NCBI GenBank assembly: GCA_013396995.1
Contig: VWZP01006638.1
Location: 554,859-618,858, forward strand
Length of the DNA: 64,000 bases
Direction of reading: 5' to 3'
Source of the DNA: Dicaeum eximium
Taxonomy: Eukaryota; Chordata; Aves; Passeriformes; Dicaeidae
In this document: piece after piece, positions 1 through 12,700 of the stretch
Position numbering within the stretch: the first letter of the stretch is position 1
Layout of the letters: each line of letters starts with the position of its first letter
Notes under the pieces: generated by a model
Seen by the model: the letters and a program-made list of their open reading frames with translations, nothing else
Told to the model about the DNA's origin: nothing
Database searches by the model: none
Made by a program: the position numbers and the translations under genes

Positions 1-3000
1 ATAAAAATATTTAGCTATCTTTCCATCTTCTCTTTTATAACCTTTGTGGATGGCTTTATGTCTGCTGTTTAAAGGAGCGAGTGACAGATTTATACCTTCC
101 AACTTGGAAGTTTGGTCAATACTATTTCTTTTTAGATTCTGAAGCAACTGCTAGACAATCTGTATGGAAGGATTAAGCCTGCAGGAGATAGCAAGTGGTA
201 GGTGATGACAGCTGCATAATGACCTTTAGCCCTTCTGTCCATCATGTCCTGCCTCTCTACTGCTCTTGCCTTGACCTCATGGCACCCTCATAGGATACAT
301 CAGGCCTTAGCACGAGCAGTGTGTTAGCCAAAATCTGAGCAGTGTGTCAGCCAAAATCTGAGCAGGACTTAATGTGAACAGTTAGAGCACAAGCAGGATG
401 TCTGCAGTATGCAGATCACAGTGCAGCTGTGACTCCTGTTGGTGGTCTCTGTGTATGAGCTGTAATGACACAAGCTGCCCCCAGTTGCTGCAACAGTCTG
501 TGTGGGTAAAAGCCAGCTGAAGTCCATTGCTATGTTGAAAGTTCATTTTGCTTGGCTCTAATGCTGCTACTGTGTTAAAATAACATCATAATTTATTAGA
601 TTAGTGTTCTATAACTTTAAACCAAAATGAATGAATGTGCTGAACATGGAGCTAAAATCTGAAAGTTTGCTCTTTTGCAGAGCTTCTCAAGTTTACAATG
701 TATTTTCCCTTTCTCCATGTGATGGTATCGGGACCAACAGAGTTTCCAATGCCATGTGATGCCTTCTGAAATGAAGTTCTGGTTATGAAGTATTCTTTGG
801 TCTGGATGCTACCATTATGATGGTAGAAGTCTGATAACTGGTCATCTCTATTTGTTGCAGAAAATTCAAGTATACATAGTATCTTCCCTAACAGTTTTCA
901 GTCAAATAAGAAAAGTAATTGGATAAGCATGCTGTACTATTCAATTCAGTTCAATGTCCAAATGTTTTTAAACTTTGAAACATAAAACTTAATTTTCTGT
1001 TCTTGTTACCAGTATAGTTGATTAAATTTGAAAATTACTAAGACTGGAGCAGTAAATTATTTGTTACAGAGATGTGCAGTGATGACTCATACCCAAAGAG
1101 TGGAAAAATTCCTTCTCTTCAGGCTTGCCAGTCCTCAGTATATATCCATTAAACTTCTTAGAACATTTTAGCAAATTGCTGTGCTCAGCTTGGGCCACTA
1201 ATAGCATGTCATGTGTGAGAACAGTCTGTCAGAGCTTATTTAGTTAATAAAAGCAGAAAAAGCCAGATAATAGAACAACTGTTACAGTTGTTCTGTGCAT
1301 ACTCTTACGTACTACTGTTACAGCAGTTACAGACATCAGGATAAACAGCTGATTTCATTACCTCCATCTAGAGATTTGTTGCAGTAAATGCATGTGGAGA
1401 TTTTTTAATAAAGTACATTTCTATACTTACAATATCCAAATGGTTCCAGTATCCTTGATACCTTAGCGCACTGTAACTGAATGACATCATGTAATTCTAT
1501 GGAAGGAATAGAGGTGACAGAAGAAGAATATTAGAAATAAGAATTAAATTAATGTGCGTACAACTAGAAAATTATGGCAATGCTGGAAGGCCAAGAGGAA
1601 TTTCATATTCATCTCATTTCATAGGATGATGTTATAAACATGTAACAGATACACTTGGTGGATTCAATGAATATATGATACATCCTATGGTAAATGAGAG
1701 AAATGAAAGCTGTGTTAGGATAATCTGTTCATTGGGAGAATTAAGGGGAAGAGAGTGATGAACTAGTAATACTGTGATTCTCAGACTATGGCAGTTGTCA
1801 GTCTATTTTAATATCCTGTTTTGGTTGGTTACATTTTGTTCTGTTAGGTTTTGGGGTTTTTTTGGAGGTATCTTACAAACTGTGCTGTGTAGGATATCTT
1901 TGTAATCTAACCAAGTAGTAGAAGTTTAAAAATAAAAACAAGCTTCATGCATTTCATGTCGCAACTGAAGGAAGGAGTGACATGCAAGAATGAGGAAATG
2001 TGGTGAAGGGCACAACTGTGAATATTTGACAATGGTAACAGTGCCAGATAATTTAATTGTCAGATGCCAGCCAGATTCCTCGTCACAGAAATTAGATGTA
2101 TTTCAAGTAATCTGTATCATCTGTCTGGCATGTCACATATTTTGGAGATTTTTACAAGTAACAAGTATTCAAATTCTGTCACTACCTTAGTAATACTTCT
2201 GTCATTTTAGAGAGAAACAATGGCAAAAACTAAATCCTGATTTTAATATACTCTGTGATGGGGAATAATCTCTTTATGGACTTTTGCTTCTGTAATAGGG
2301 TGGGACATTTAGTCTATAGAAATGGTGTGTTAGGCAGCACTCCTTTAGCTTAAGCTGGTGTTAATTTTAAGATGTGTGGTTGTGTATTACCTTGAGAGAA
2401 ATATCAAAAAGCAGTTGTAACTGCCTTTGTATCACAGTTCTTCTTTATTTCCTTTTTGTTTTGGAGCATGAATGTAGTAGTTTTGTGCCAGAGAGTATTA
2501 GCCAGACAGGTCTTCTCATTTCCTTAGGAAAGGAGACCTAACAGTAAAAATAACTGTAAAAGAATATCAACCATCAGGCTGTGCCTTAAATTAATTAATT
2601 CAATTAAAATTTTTCTAGTGTCCACTGAAGATACTGCTTTGTGACAGATAAGCTTATCTCTTCTTGGTTGAATCAAAAAATAGTACCCATCAGACAATAT
2701 TTCTTTTCAGAAGTGAAGACTAAAATGCTGGAGTTTTTCTCTGTTAATGAAAAAAAGAGAGTATTTTTTTGAAGTTGTCATGTTTGTTGTTATTAGCAGG
2801 AATCTGCTAATACCTCTTCTTTCTAATTTTATTTTATTCAGTTGTCAACTCAAATAACAAATTTTCTGTAAGGAATAACTAAATATAAAACAATATTTTA
2901 CTTCCCAAGTTTACTTAACTATTAACTTGATTCTCAGCTCAAAGGCATGCAAACTAGCTTTTGGGCAGGGATTAACTTTTATTGCACTGGTACCTAGCCT

Positions 3001-3597
3001 CAGCTCCTGAAAGTGAGGATTTATTGTGTAAGGCATACAAATTCATGGTAGATACATCCTTTCTCAAACTGCTTGAACACTAATTAGATGAACAAGTTTA
3101 AGGCTTTAAGAAAAGTGGACTCAGGGACATATTGGTGTCGAAATATATCCACAGGCTACTTTGTGAATTCATAAAGGAACACCACAGATCTCAGGTGTTT
3201 ACGGGCTCATTGAGGAAAAAGGCAGAAGTTAGTAGATGGTTGACCTGAGACGTTAGCTGTAAAGAAGCCTTTGCTTGGAGATGTTATTTCTGGCTGTATT
3301 TTTGGTGCTTGCTGTGATCATTCTCTTTCAAGATAATTCATATTAAGATATTGTATTTTAAGGGAGCAGTGCTTTTGAATTTACTAATGTTACAATAGGA
3401 TTGTCAGTTTAAATGTATGTGTCCAGGAAGCATGTATTGGAATTGGATTGGTTTTCCTTATGTGGGGAAAGGACGTTTCTGGTATCATAAATACTTCATT
3501 TTGTTTTTACCAATGCCTGTCTTCTGACTTCCATCCAGAATATGGACCAGTCAGCCTTTCCAGAGTGTCAGTCCTTATTCTCTTGTTTCATTTTCAG
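1..3597. other. Non-coding DNA upstream of the first recognised POC5 exon
   Basis: AT-rich sequence in which I recognise no exon. The first POC5 exon in the window starts with two bases that complete a split codon, so at least one more coding exon must lie upstream. Nothing here resembles the N-terminal part of POC5, and the stretch is best read as an intron whose 5' partner lies before position 1. The short open frames here lack splice-compatible ends or similarity. Confidence 0.6.
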
Positions 3598-3770
3598 TCT
3601 CAACATCAGTGAAGCCAGCTGTTATGGAACAACCTGCACTTTTAGAAGCAACTTCTTCCACACATGGTACAAGGGAAGTCAGCAAAACCACAGTGACTGA
3701 ATTAACTTCACCAGATGGAAAAGTCACTCAAATAGAAAACATAGTTGATCTCTGGAGTGGAAGTCTTAAG
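3598..3770 (+). CDS. POC5: POC5 exon: start of centrin-binding repeat 1
   Basis: The acceptor is TTTTCATTTTCAG and the donor AAG|GTATTT. The first two bases finish a codon from a missing upstream exon; 57 full codons follow. The first two thirds are Ser/Thr-rich and poorly conserved. The end, IENIVDLWSGSLK, aligns with the start of the first centrin-binding repeat in other POC5 proteins. Confidence 0.92.
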
Positions 3771-6700
3771 GTATTTATATTGTAAGGAGTCCTTAAAAAT
3801 CATTCACAGATATCACTGTATTGTAGAGGGAGTGCATGAGAAGCTGCAGTGTGGTTGGTGGGAGAATGGTATTTTTTATTGTTGTTACATATTGCTCATA
3901 AGCATATGTAACACAGAATATTTTTTTTCAAAAACTTTGGAACAACTGTCTCCATTAGTGATGTTCAGATACCATGATTCAATAGTTCATTGTGTCTGGT
4001 AATACAGCTGTACACAGCCTGTGTAATGAAGGTATCAATGCAATTGCTCATGTCTCCTTAATTGCTACGTGTTTTACGATTAAAATAATAGAGGAGGAGG
4101 GAATAGTTTAAACTCATTGCATTACTGTCATCCTTTTAACTTTTCAGACAAATATTCTGACTGAACTGAAAAATTGGGAACTGAATTTGATTCAACATCA
4201 CAAGCTTCAAATGAGACAAGAGAAAGAGAAACATGCCACACAAGTGAAACAACTGCAGAATGAGATGGAAAACCTGAAGGAGTTACTTCATACTTATGAA
4301 GTCTCTATTAGTAGGAAAGATGAAGTAATAACTCAATTTTGTATTTTAACAATTCCTCTCTGTTTAAAAATATCTACACTAATTTTTTTGCTCCATCTGT
4401 TTGAACAACATTTTTTGAAGCAAGTAACATAGAGAAGTAAATAATACATTCAGACTGTGTAGTAGAATAGTCATTGTTGCTAATAGAGTTGTCTATACTA
4501 ACAATAGAAATCACATTATATGTGCATACTTTGCATTGTTTGCTTCTTAAATCTAGAGTCTACTCTTGTTTCTCATTTATTTCATGGAGATCACACAGGC
4601 TTAGGTGAGTCTATTAGCTCATCAGAAGCCTCTAAATTTTCAGTCATTAGATTGGTTTTCCTCAATTTTAAGTGGGCAACACAAATGTTGAGGAGCCTCT
4701 ACTTTAAGATTCTTAGGAATTCTACATTTGTACATATTCTTAAGATTGGACATTTGGAGTCTGGTTTACGCTTCCCTGCTGTCAACAGTGCAAACAACTT
4801 GAAAATTAGCTAGAACTGTGAAAGTGGATGTAAAATCTCGGCAGCTTTGTAATCACATAATTGAATCTTCTTAACTGCTACCCTGAACATATAACCTGAA
4901 CACTTAATGGACTTTGGGTTTCTAATTCCTACTTATATTTTCAAAAAACATACATTGCAGGAGTTAAGATACAAATGAAGATAGTGGTCTGTGTTCATTT
5001 GGAAAACAGACTAATCTTACAGACCAAGCAAATATAAATGTTGTAACATTACAATAACTGGATTAGTCTTGTACACTGTAACTAGTACCTTGTGCATGGT
5101 TATTTCAGCCTATACCTTTCAAACATCTAATTCTGTTGGATATCATTGTATGTCAGTCATATTTAATGTGCCATAATTCTTAATGATACCTTGAAAATTC
5201 TATTCTGTTTTCTGCTGCCAAATAAATTATTTATTCAGCCAATTTTCTAGTTATGTTTCTAAGAAAAAAAATAATTTTAATAGAAAATTACTATTGTTAC
5301 CACTGAATGGAAGGTGGCAGTGCTTCCATGCTTCCATATATCATTCCATAATTATGAAATCTGCTGTATCCTGATATGGACATAAACCAAGGTCCATCAG
5401 CCTCACAAATATTACAAGTATTATAGATTCTTATTTCACATTGTAAATGTCAAATGCTTTTTATTTACAAAAATATGCTAATTAACAAAAACAGACTTAG
5501 GCTGAGAGTTCTAGTGTGTAGCAGCATGTATGCAGCATCAAAAATTTATTTTTATGACACTTCTTCAACAAAAGGAATTAATATATCAATTAAATTTGCT
5601 TTCTATTCCAATTTTAGGTATCATTGATTTCATTGATGTATGTTCAATGATTATTATTTGTAACAAGTGCAATATAATGTTAACATATGCTAGCATGTAT
5701 TGTCATAAAATGTTCTCAACAATATTTATGCAGTAGTTAAAATAACTTTACATTATTCCCCAAAGTCCCAAGATAGGTAACTGTTGACCATTGGAGTTGG
5801 TCATGTATGGCTGATGGCAGAATCTAGCTTAAGAAGTTAGGCAGAAATACGGAATAATACTCAGATTTGATAGACCAAATTTGCATCATATCTGGCTTAA
5901 TTTTTAAGTGGGGAACCTCAGCTGTTTATGTGTACTCATTAGATTTAGAGATTGTTGGTAAAAGTCCCCAGTTGCAGTCTCTGTCCAGTACATCTTGCCT
6001 CTCAGATGTTTTAAGTGCGATAAGCTTATATGATATCTTTCATGTGAACTTCTAAAGAGAGGAACAATTCTTAATAAGATTTTTCTGGTTTATAGCAATG
6101 ACTTAGCTTGTTTATTCTGTTCAGACAAGTGAAACAAACTTCTAATATAAATGTTTCTGATTTATTAAAGTTCTCTTTGAAATAAGAGGTTCTTCTGATG
6201 TTATGCTATGGTAACAATTATGAGAAAGTAGCTCAGAAACCACCAAATGTAGGAAGAAATAACAATTCAGTTGAACTTCTCCTGAAACTACACAATGGAT
6301 GTGTTACAATCTGAGTGTCAAAGCCACAGGAATTTTACTTCTCATTTGAGCTCTGATTATTGTTTCTTACTTGAGTAGAGTAAGGGGAAGATTCAGTAGA
6401 AAGTATCTAAAAGTTAAAAGCAAGTGCTTTAAGTGAAAAATAACTGACATATAAAGTACATTCTCTTTGACCTTACAGTGATCATAGATATTGAAATAAT
6501 GTTAATAAATATTTTTCCAGGTAATTACTAACTTGACCAAAGCATTAGAAAAGCAAAAGGAGAGAGTAGTGTTGATGAGAAAGTTTACTCTGTGGCGGAT
6601 TCAGCATGTTAAAGCAAAACAAGAGGTATGTGCACAAAATCAAAATGCAATGAAAATGAAACCTCTGAACTGAAAAGAGTCAGAGCTGCTGCAGTTCCTG

Positions 6701-9700
6701 TTACAGTTTGAAAAAATCACAGTGTTTCTATTTAGATGTGTTTGACAGTATGGAATAACAGTTTGAAAAGACCCATTCTAAAAGGAATGTTGCTGTCAGA
6801 ATACTCTCTGGAATGGGTAAAAACCTGTTGTCTGCTGACTATTTTGAAACAGAATAGAATAGTAGAGTTGTTTTAAAGTAGTTTTTAAACAATCCTGAAG
6901 TCTAAATTTATTTGTGTTTTGTGCCATCTGCAATCTTTGTGACTGCAGGTTTTATATGATTCCTGCAGTGAATCTGAATGTGCCACATACTTATCACACG
7001 TCTCTTTACACCGTGTATGTGAGGTTGTTGTTTGAGTGTCATTAAACTAAGAGTAAGACCACTGCTGTGTGTAGCCTAGGAGTTCATAAATATGCTTTCT
7101 CATGCTGAGGACAGTAATGTGCCATGGCACGTGTGCAGAGGCACCACTGAGCTCCTGACTCTGCTTGTGTAACACTTCCCTGCAGGACCTGTAGCTCAGT
7201 TAATTACTCTGGTATGTGTAATAAGCTGTAAAACAATCACCCACAGTAGAGTACGTAACTTTTTATCAACCCTGAACTTTTGTATTATGTGGTTGTATTT
7301 ACTTCCTAAGGAATATGCAATTAGAATGGCAGATACACATTTCCAGACAGCTTTGATGAAGAAAGTGTGGGCAGCATGGCGCTCTGTTAGTGAACAAAGA
7401 TGGAAAGACAAAGTAGCAAAAGCCTGTCAGTTAAGGGCAGAAGATTTGTGTATTCAGCTCACCAATGATTATGAAGCCAAAATTGCAGAGGTAAAATTAT
7501 TTTTATTTTCCTTCTTTTGCTCCTTGACTCTCAACCCCTGTCCCTCCAAAATATCTCTTTCTCAGCAAACCTAACAAACACAAATATTTTCCAGCAGAAC
7601 AGAGCTCCCAAGTATGCAAGATCTGAATGGATCTAAGATCTGTTCTTTTTAGACATGACTTTTTTTCCCTGCATCTCATATAAAATGTTGCCAATCTACA
7701 TGCACAGATGAAATAAATTGCACTTTCCTGAATTGAGGCCAATCTTTGCCTAGCAGTGGGGATGCCATTTGTTTTATAACAGCATCCTGTTAGTATGGGC
7801 TAATGGTCTAGAATGGTCTTAATGAAGAAGACAATGAAAATAGAAGATCATTATTACTTTGAATGGTCATTGTGAGTACAGGGGTGTTTTTTCTGTAACA
7901 GCTACTCTATTAAAGGCTGAAATTAAGTTGGATTTTTCTTTAGCTTGCTGATTAAGCTTGTTAAAGAATTTTCAGTGCTTAAGGTGAAATTGTCAACCTG
8001 TGCATTAGTGCATGCTAAGTAATAAGTTTTAAAATATAACTTTGAAGAGCTTTGTATTTCAGCAAGAAATTAAACCTAGAATTTTAAGCGTAGTCTTACC
8101 AGATGTGTCTTAACAGTACAAAACCCATAAATAGCAACTTGCTCTGATCTTTTCTCAGCATTTTTAGTTTTTAGAGTAGCTAGAGAAGAGAGACTGGTAA
8201 TGAAAATTTACCCTTATATTTAAATAATTGTTGGAGAACACTTGTTATTGTGTTGAATGAACCTATTTTTCTGCAGAGATCTGGGTTGTGCCAGATGCCA
8301 ACTTCTAAAAGACAAAAGCTTACAAGATATATTTCTACTTAGGTAAAGTCTGACAGTCCTTTGGAATAGTCTTGTCCTTGATGTGCTCTATTATTGATGT
8401 TGTGCTGTACTACAAAGAAACTACAATGAGCTGTTCATCTCTAGTGAAGCAGAGATTTTCAAGTGAAAACCTCTATCTTTGTAAATATAGTAAATTATTT
8501 TAAAGTTTATTGATGATGTTTGTAGTTTGCGTTCGGAAATAAGAGAGATCTGTTTCCTCTATCTGTTTTGTAGTTAACTGCTACTTTGGAGCAGACAAAA
8601 GCTGAGATTCAGCGACTGCATAGTGAAAGAGATCAGTATGAAGACACCATGAAGAAAGCCTTTATGCGTGGTGTGTGTGCTTTGAATCTGGAAGCAATGA
8701 CAATGTTTCAAAGCAAGGACAGTAGGCCAGACCCTGGTGAGTATGAATTGCAGGTTTAATCTGGTAGTGTGTGTGTGTTTTTGTTGGATTTGTTTGGGAT
8801 TTTTTGTTTGTTTTAATGAAGTTCCTTTTCTGGTTTTTTGGTGTTTTTTTTTTTATTTGAGAATATTTGGCAATACAGAGTTTATTAAACTTCTATTGCT
8901 TTAAAATGTCCTGTTGAATATGTTGAGAAATACTCTGATGCTGGACTTCATAGTGTTGTAGCTGAAAGGAGGAACATGTCCTCTTCATCCCACATTGCTG
9001 GGAGAGTGGTAACCTCCAGCTGAAAGCAGAACAGGAAGTCAAAGGTGGCAAACTTCTTAAAACACCAGGTTATGAGGCAGTGAAGACAAAATCCTGAAAC
9101 TTTCTTTATGCTCTGGAATCTCAGTGTGAATCAGCTTTTCCCAGACAGCTCTCTCTCCTTTCTTAATCCTGCTTTTGAATCTAAAAAGGGCAAACAAATC
9201 TCTTAGGCTCCGTTTGAGTTGTAACTCCATGCCAGAACAGGAAACACCAGTCTATTTTTATCAGCAGCATACCTGTAAAACCTGTGCAGCTACACGGGGA
9301 AGAGCTGCACAGGCTTACAGATGTAATGAAATCACTCCCTCAGACTGAGACAGTCTGTAGCAGTGGGAACATAATCAAGCTGGTGCAGCAACCTGTTACA
9401 GAGAAAATAGCTGTGCCAGCAGGAGTGCCACAGCTGTACATGTGGCTCAACAACCAGCTGTACTGGCAGCAGTGGTTAATAGCCACTTCAAGAAGAAGTA
9501 ACTTCAGTTGCTGAATTTAACAGTCTTACACACAAGTTTCTGAGCTACTACTTCACCAAAAAAGGTAGATAGGGAGAGGAAATAAAAACCTGAAGAAGAT
9601 GTAAGAGGGTACATACCTGAGCAGCTGTCTGCACCTGTTAAACATAAGTGGTATTTGTCCAGTTACTTAGGAAATTAATATTATATTAGCTAAGTGTAGT

Positions 9701-12700
9701 AGCTGTGTGCTGGTAAAAATTTAGGATCAGTTTTTGTAGACGGCTAAGAGTGAATGATTTCTTGAAGATCAGGGATTTGGGAATAAAATTACAGGGTATT
9801 TCCCAAGTACTTTATTTTTCATTGTGCTACTAATTAAGAATTACTCTATCTTGAAGCATTATCTTTGTTTGTTTATTGTTTTCCAAAAACATGCCACAGA
9901 CACCAGGTCTCTCTAATAATGAAGGGTAACTGGCTGGTGGGAAAGCATTGGTTCTGTAGACCTATAAAAATGAGAGTAAGTAGTAAGGAAATGAAGAAAA
10001 CTGAGCTCTAGAATAGTTGTGACCAGCCGTTTAGTTTCATAGACCAAACATTTTGCTTTATTTTTACTGGGAAGCTGGAACTGATATTCTACACCAGCAC
10101 AACACCTAAAGATTTTGCTGTGCTGGATGTTAGGATACCCGTAACTCATTTCTTTGTGAGTCCACTATTACAGTTTTTAATCAAGCTTCATAACATCTCA
10201 GACTCTGTTGTACTTGGTCCCAGGCAGGTTGTCAGCTTCCACTACCTCTGGTACCACCTTCTCCCCTGCCCCAGGCATACTATCTTTTGCTGAGAGCCAG
10301 ATGGTGGTTTTAATGAAGTTAGTTACACAATTATTTAATATGGTTGAACAACCGCTGATCTGCATTCTTAATCAGGTAGAACAGTGATCAGGGCACTGGA
10401 GAACTGCAAACATCAGAGAAGATGATTGTGATTTGTTTCTAGTCTTTTGATCTGTGGACATCAAAAGTTCCATGTGCCAGAATCAGTCAGCAATTATAAA
10501 TTTATATGAACACTGCTATGCCACCTACTGTCATTGGACATAAAAAGCAGAATTTCACCCCTTTAAAAATTTATTATTGGGTTATTTCAATATACATTTA
10601 ATATATATATATGCAATCTACAGGTAAAATACGTATCATATATCATTATAGTGTATTTATTAATAGTGTGCATGTATCACAAACTTAATGTTTTAATAAT
10701 ATTTAGTGTCAGTGTTGATGGTGTCAAAGTTATCTGCCTAATTTGCTGACTTTTTTTTTAGTTAGTAGTATATTAAGATTGTTTTAACCTCTTCATGTAT
10801 TTGAAGGAACATTGAAGCCACAGGAATTCATCACTTTTTGTTTATAAAAATCCTAACACTGTTTTTCTTCAGTAACATAGATCAGATCTTACTGATCTAT
10901 AACTGTGCATTGGTCCTGTCTGTGCTTAAGCTTAATGTGTGTGTACACACATAAATATGTACAAAATGCATATTCTGGCATCCTTTTACGCTTGACGTCT
11001 ACAAGCATTGCACAGATTTGAAGCACCTTCCTTTTATTTTTCCTGCTTATTTCAGCTAATTAAAAAAACCAAACACAACTACCACATGGTGTCACTCTAG
11101 TTCCTGGAATGAGCAAATGACCTTTGTGTTTTCCTATGTAAACTGGATTTTGTCTCTTAGGATAAGAGCACCTCTTACACACTGATTTCAGTTTTGGCAA
11201 GCAGTAGGAAGAACCTCAGTACTTTGCAGTACAAGTAGGTGACATGTGCCACAGGGATGTTGAGACATAACAGAGAAACAAGCCCCTTGAAAAACATTTA
11301 TAAGCATCTCAAAAGAGGGTAAAATACAGGAATGTTTGTTTATATCTACCTACTTACCTACCTCTATAAAGAACAGCCTGCTCTTTTTTATTGATAGTAC
11401 AGAAATCCCAAAGAAATATTAAAATTTTTGTTGTAACTTATCTTCCCCCGTATCATTACCCCGTAGGATTAGCTAGATTATGTGCTTATCCATTACTTTG
11501 TGTTTCTAATAGATTTAGGAAGCAGGAGAAATGATCATGCTACCACTTGTGCAGGAAGGCCACCTCCTTCCCAATACAATCAACCCTCACCACCACCTCC
11601 ACCAGCAGCTGCTCTTCAGATGGAAAACATGGTAAGCATGTAGCTGGAACAGAATTGTATTTCCTAGTGACAAAAAAGAAATTCCTTGACTGCAGCTTTT
11701 TTGAAGAGAGTCCAGGTCTAAAACGAAACGTGCAGGTGTGTTCAGACTGTAAATGGGGCACAGCTGCTGTAGCTTGTTGTACTTTTATTAAGTTCTTTTT
11801 TTTTTATTTTAGTGAAAATGCACTAAACTAATGAAGACAAGGTCGCTACAATAGGCATAATTTGCTCTCTAAAGTTCTCTCTGGAAAAAAGCTGTTAAGA
11901 GGGTTTTTTAAAAAAAAACTGAATTTAATATAGTCTCGAAAGATGAAAAGCTGGCTTCAGGTTTCTTTTTTAGGGGGGTAACACATACAGACATTGAGGG
12001 AACTCAGCTTGTTGTCCTGTCACATCAATTTAGCCAGATTATCAACTAGTAGCGTGGTTGTTTTGGACCTGTCCTGGAGTAATTCTGAAAACTTTGCCAC
12101 TGTAAAACAGTATCATGCTAGAGAGTAGGTTAGAACAGAGATGATGTGCATGCCTCTCTCCTGACTTCTAATTCTAATAGTGACAAATGTTATTCACACC
12201 ATTTCTACAACTTCTAGACAAGTAATTTCAAATTAAACAATAAACAGTAACACTAGAGATAAAATATCTGCAAAGACATTACAGTTAAAAGGGTAATTGG
12301 GATAGTCAAAAAACTAGCTATCTAAGGAGTAAAACTGTATTTTCTAGAAAGTAGTACTCATTCTGTGTAAACTCTGGTTTCATTTCAGTTTTCTAGCCAC
12401 CTAGCTCATGCAAGCACTCCTGAGACCAGGCTAGATTCTGATTCTCCAGTCATCGTCACTAGCACAACATCAGGATCTGGTTTGACATCAACTCAAAAAC
12501 TGGTAACATGCTGAAGTTAACTTTTTTCTTCTTTTAGGGCATAATCATAACAAATATTAGTTTGGGTATTGTTATTTGTGCATTTCTCAGAGCAACACGG
12601 TTATGTAGTTGACAACACTGCCATAGAGTTTAGATAGCAGTATGAAGACACTAGCTTGCAAATGCTCATTTATGTTACATAAACTCATTTACACTAGAAG

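Noticed and set aside
136..197. Exon-like stretch with a TTTTTAG acceptor and GTAGGT donor, open in one frame
   Set aside because: Its peptide does not resemble the POC5 N terminus and its end phase (2) does not fit the next exon, which needs phase 1.
1990..2190. Short open frames throughout the AT-rich introns
   Set aside because: No similarity, no splice signals and lengths expected by chance.
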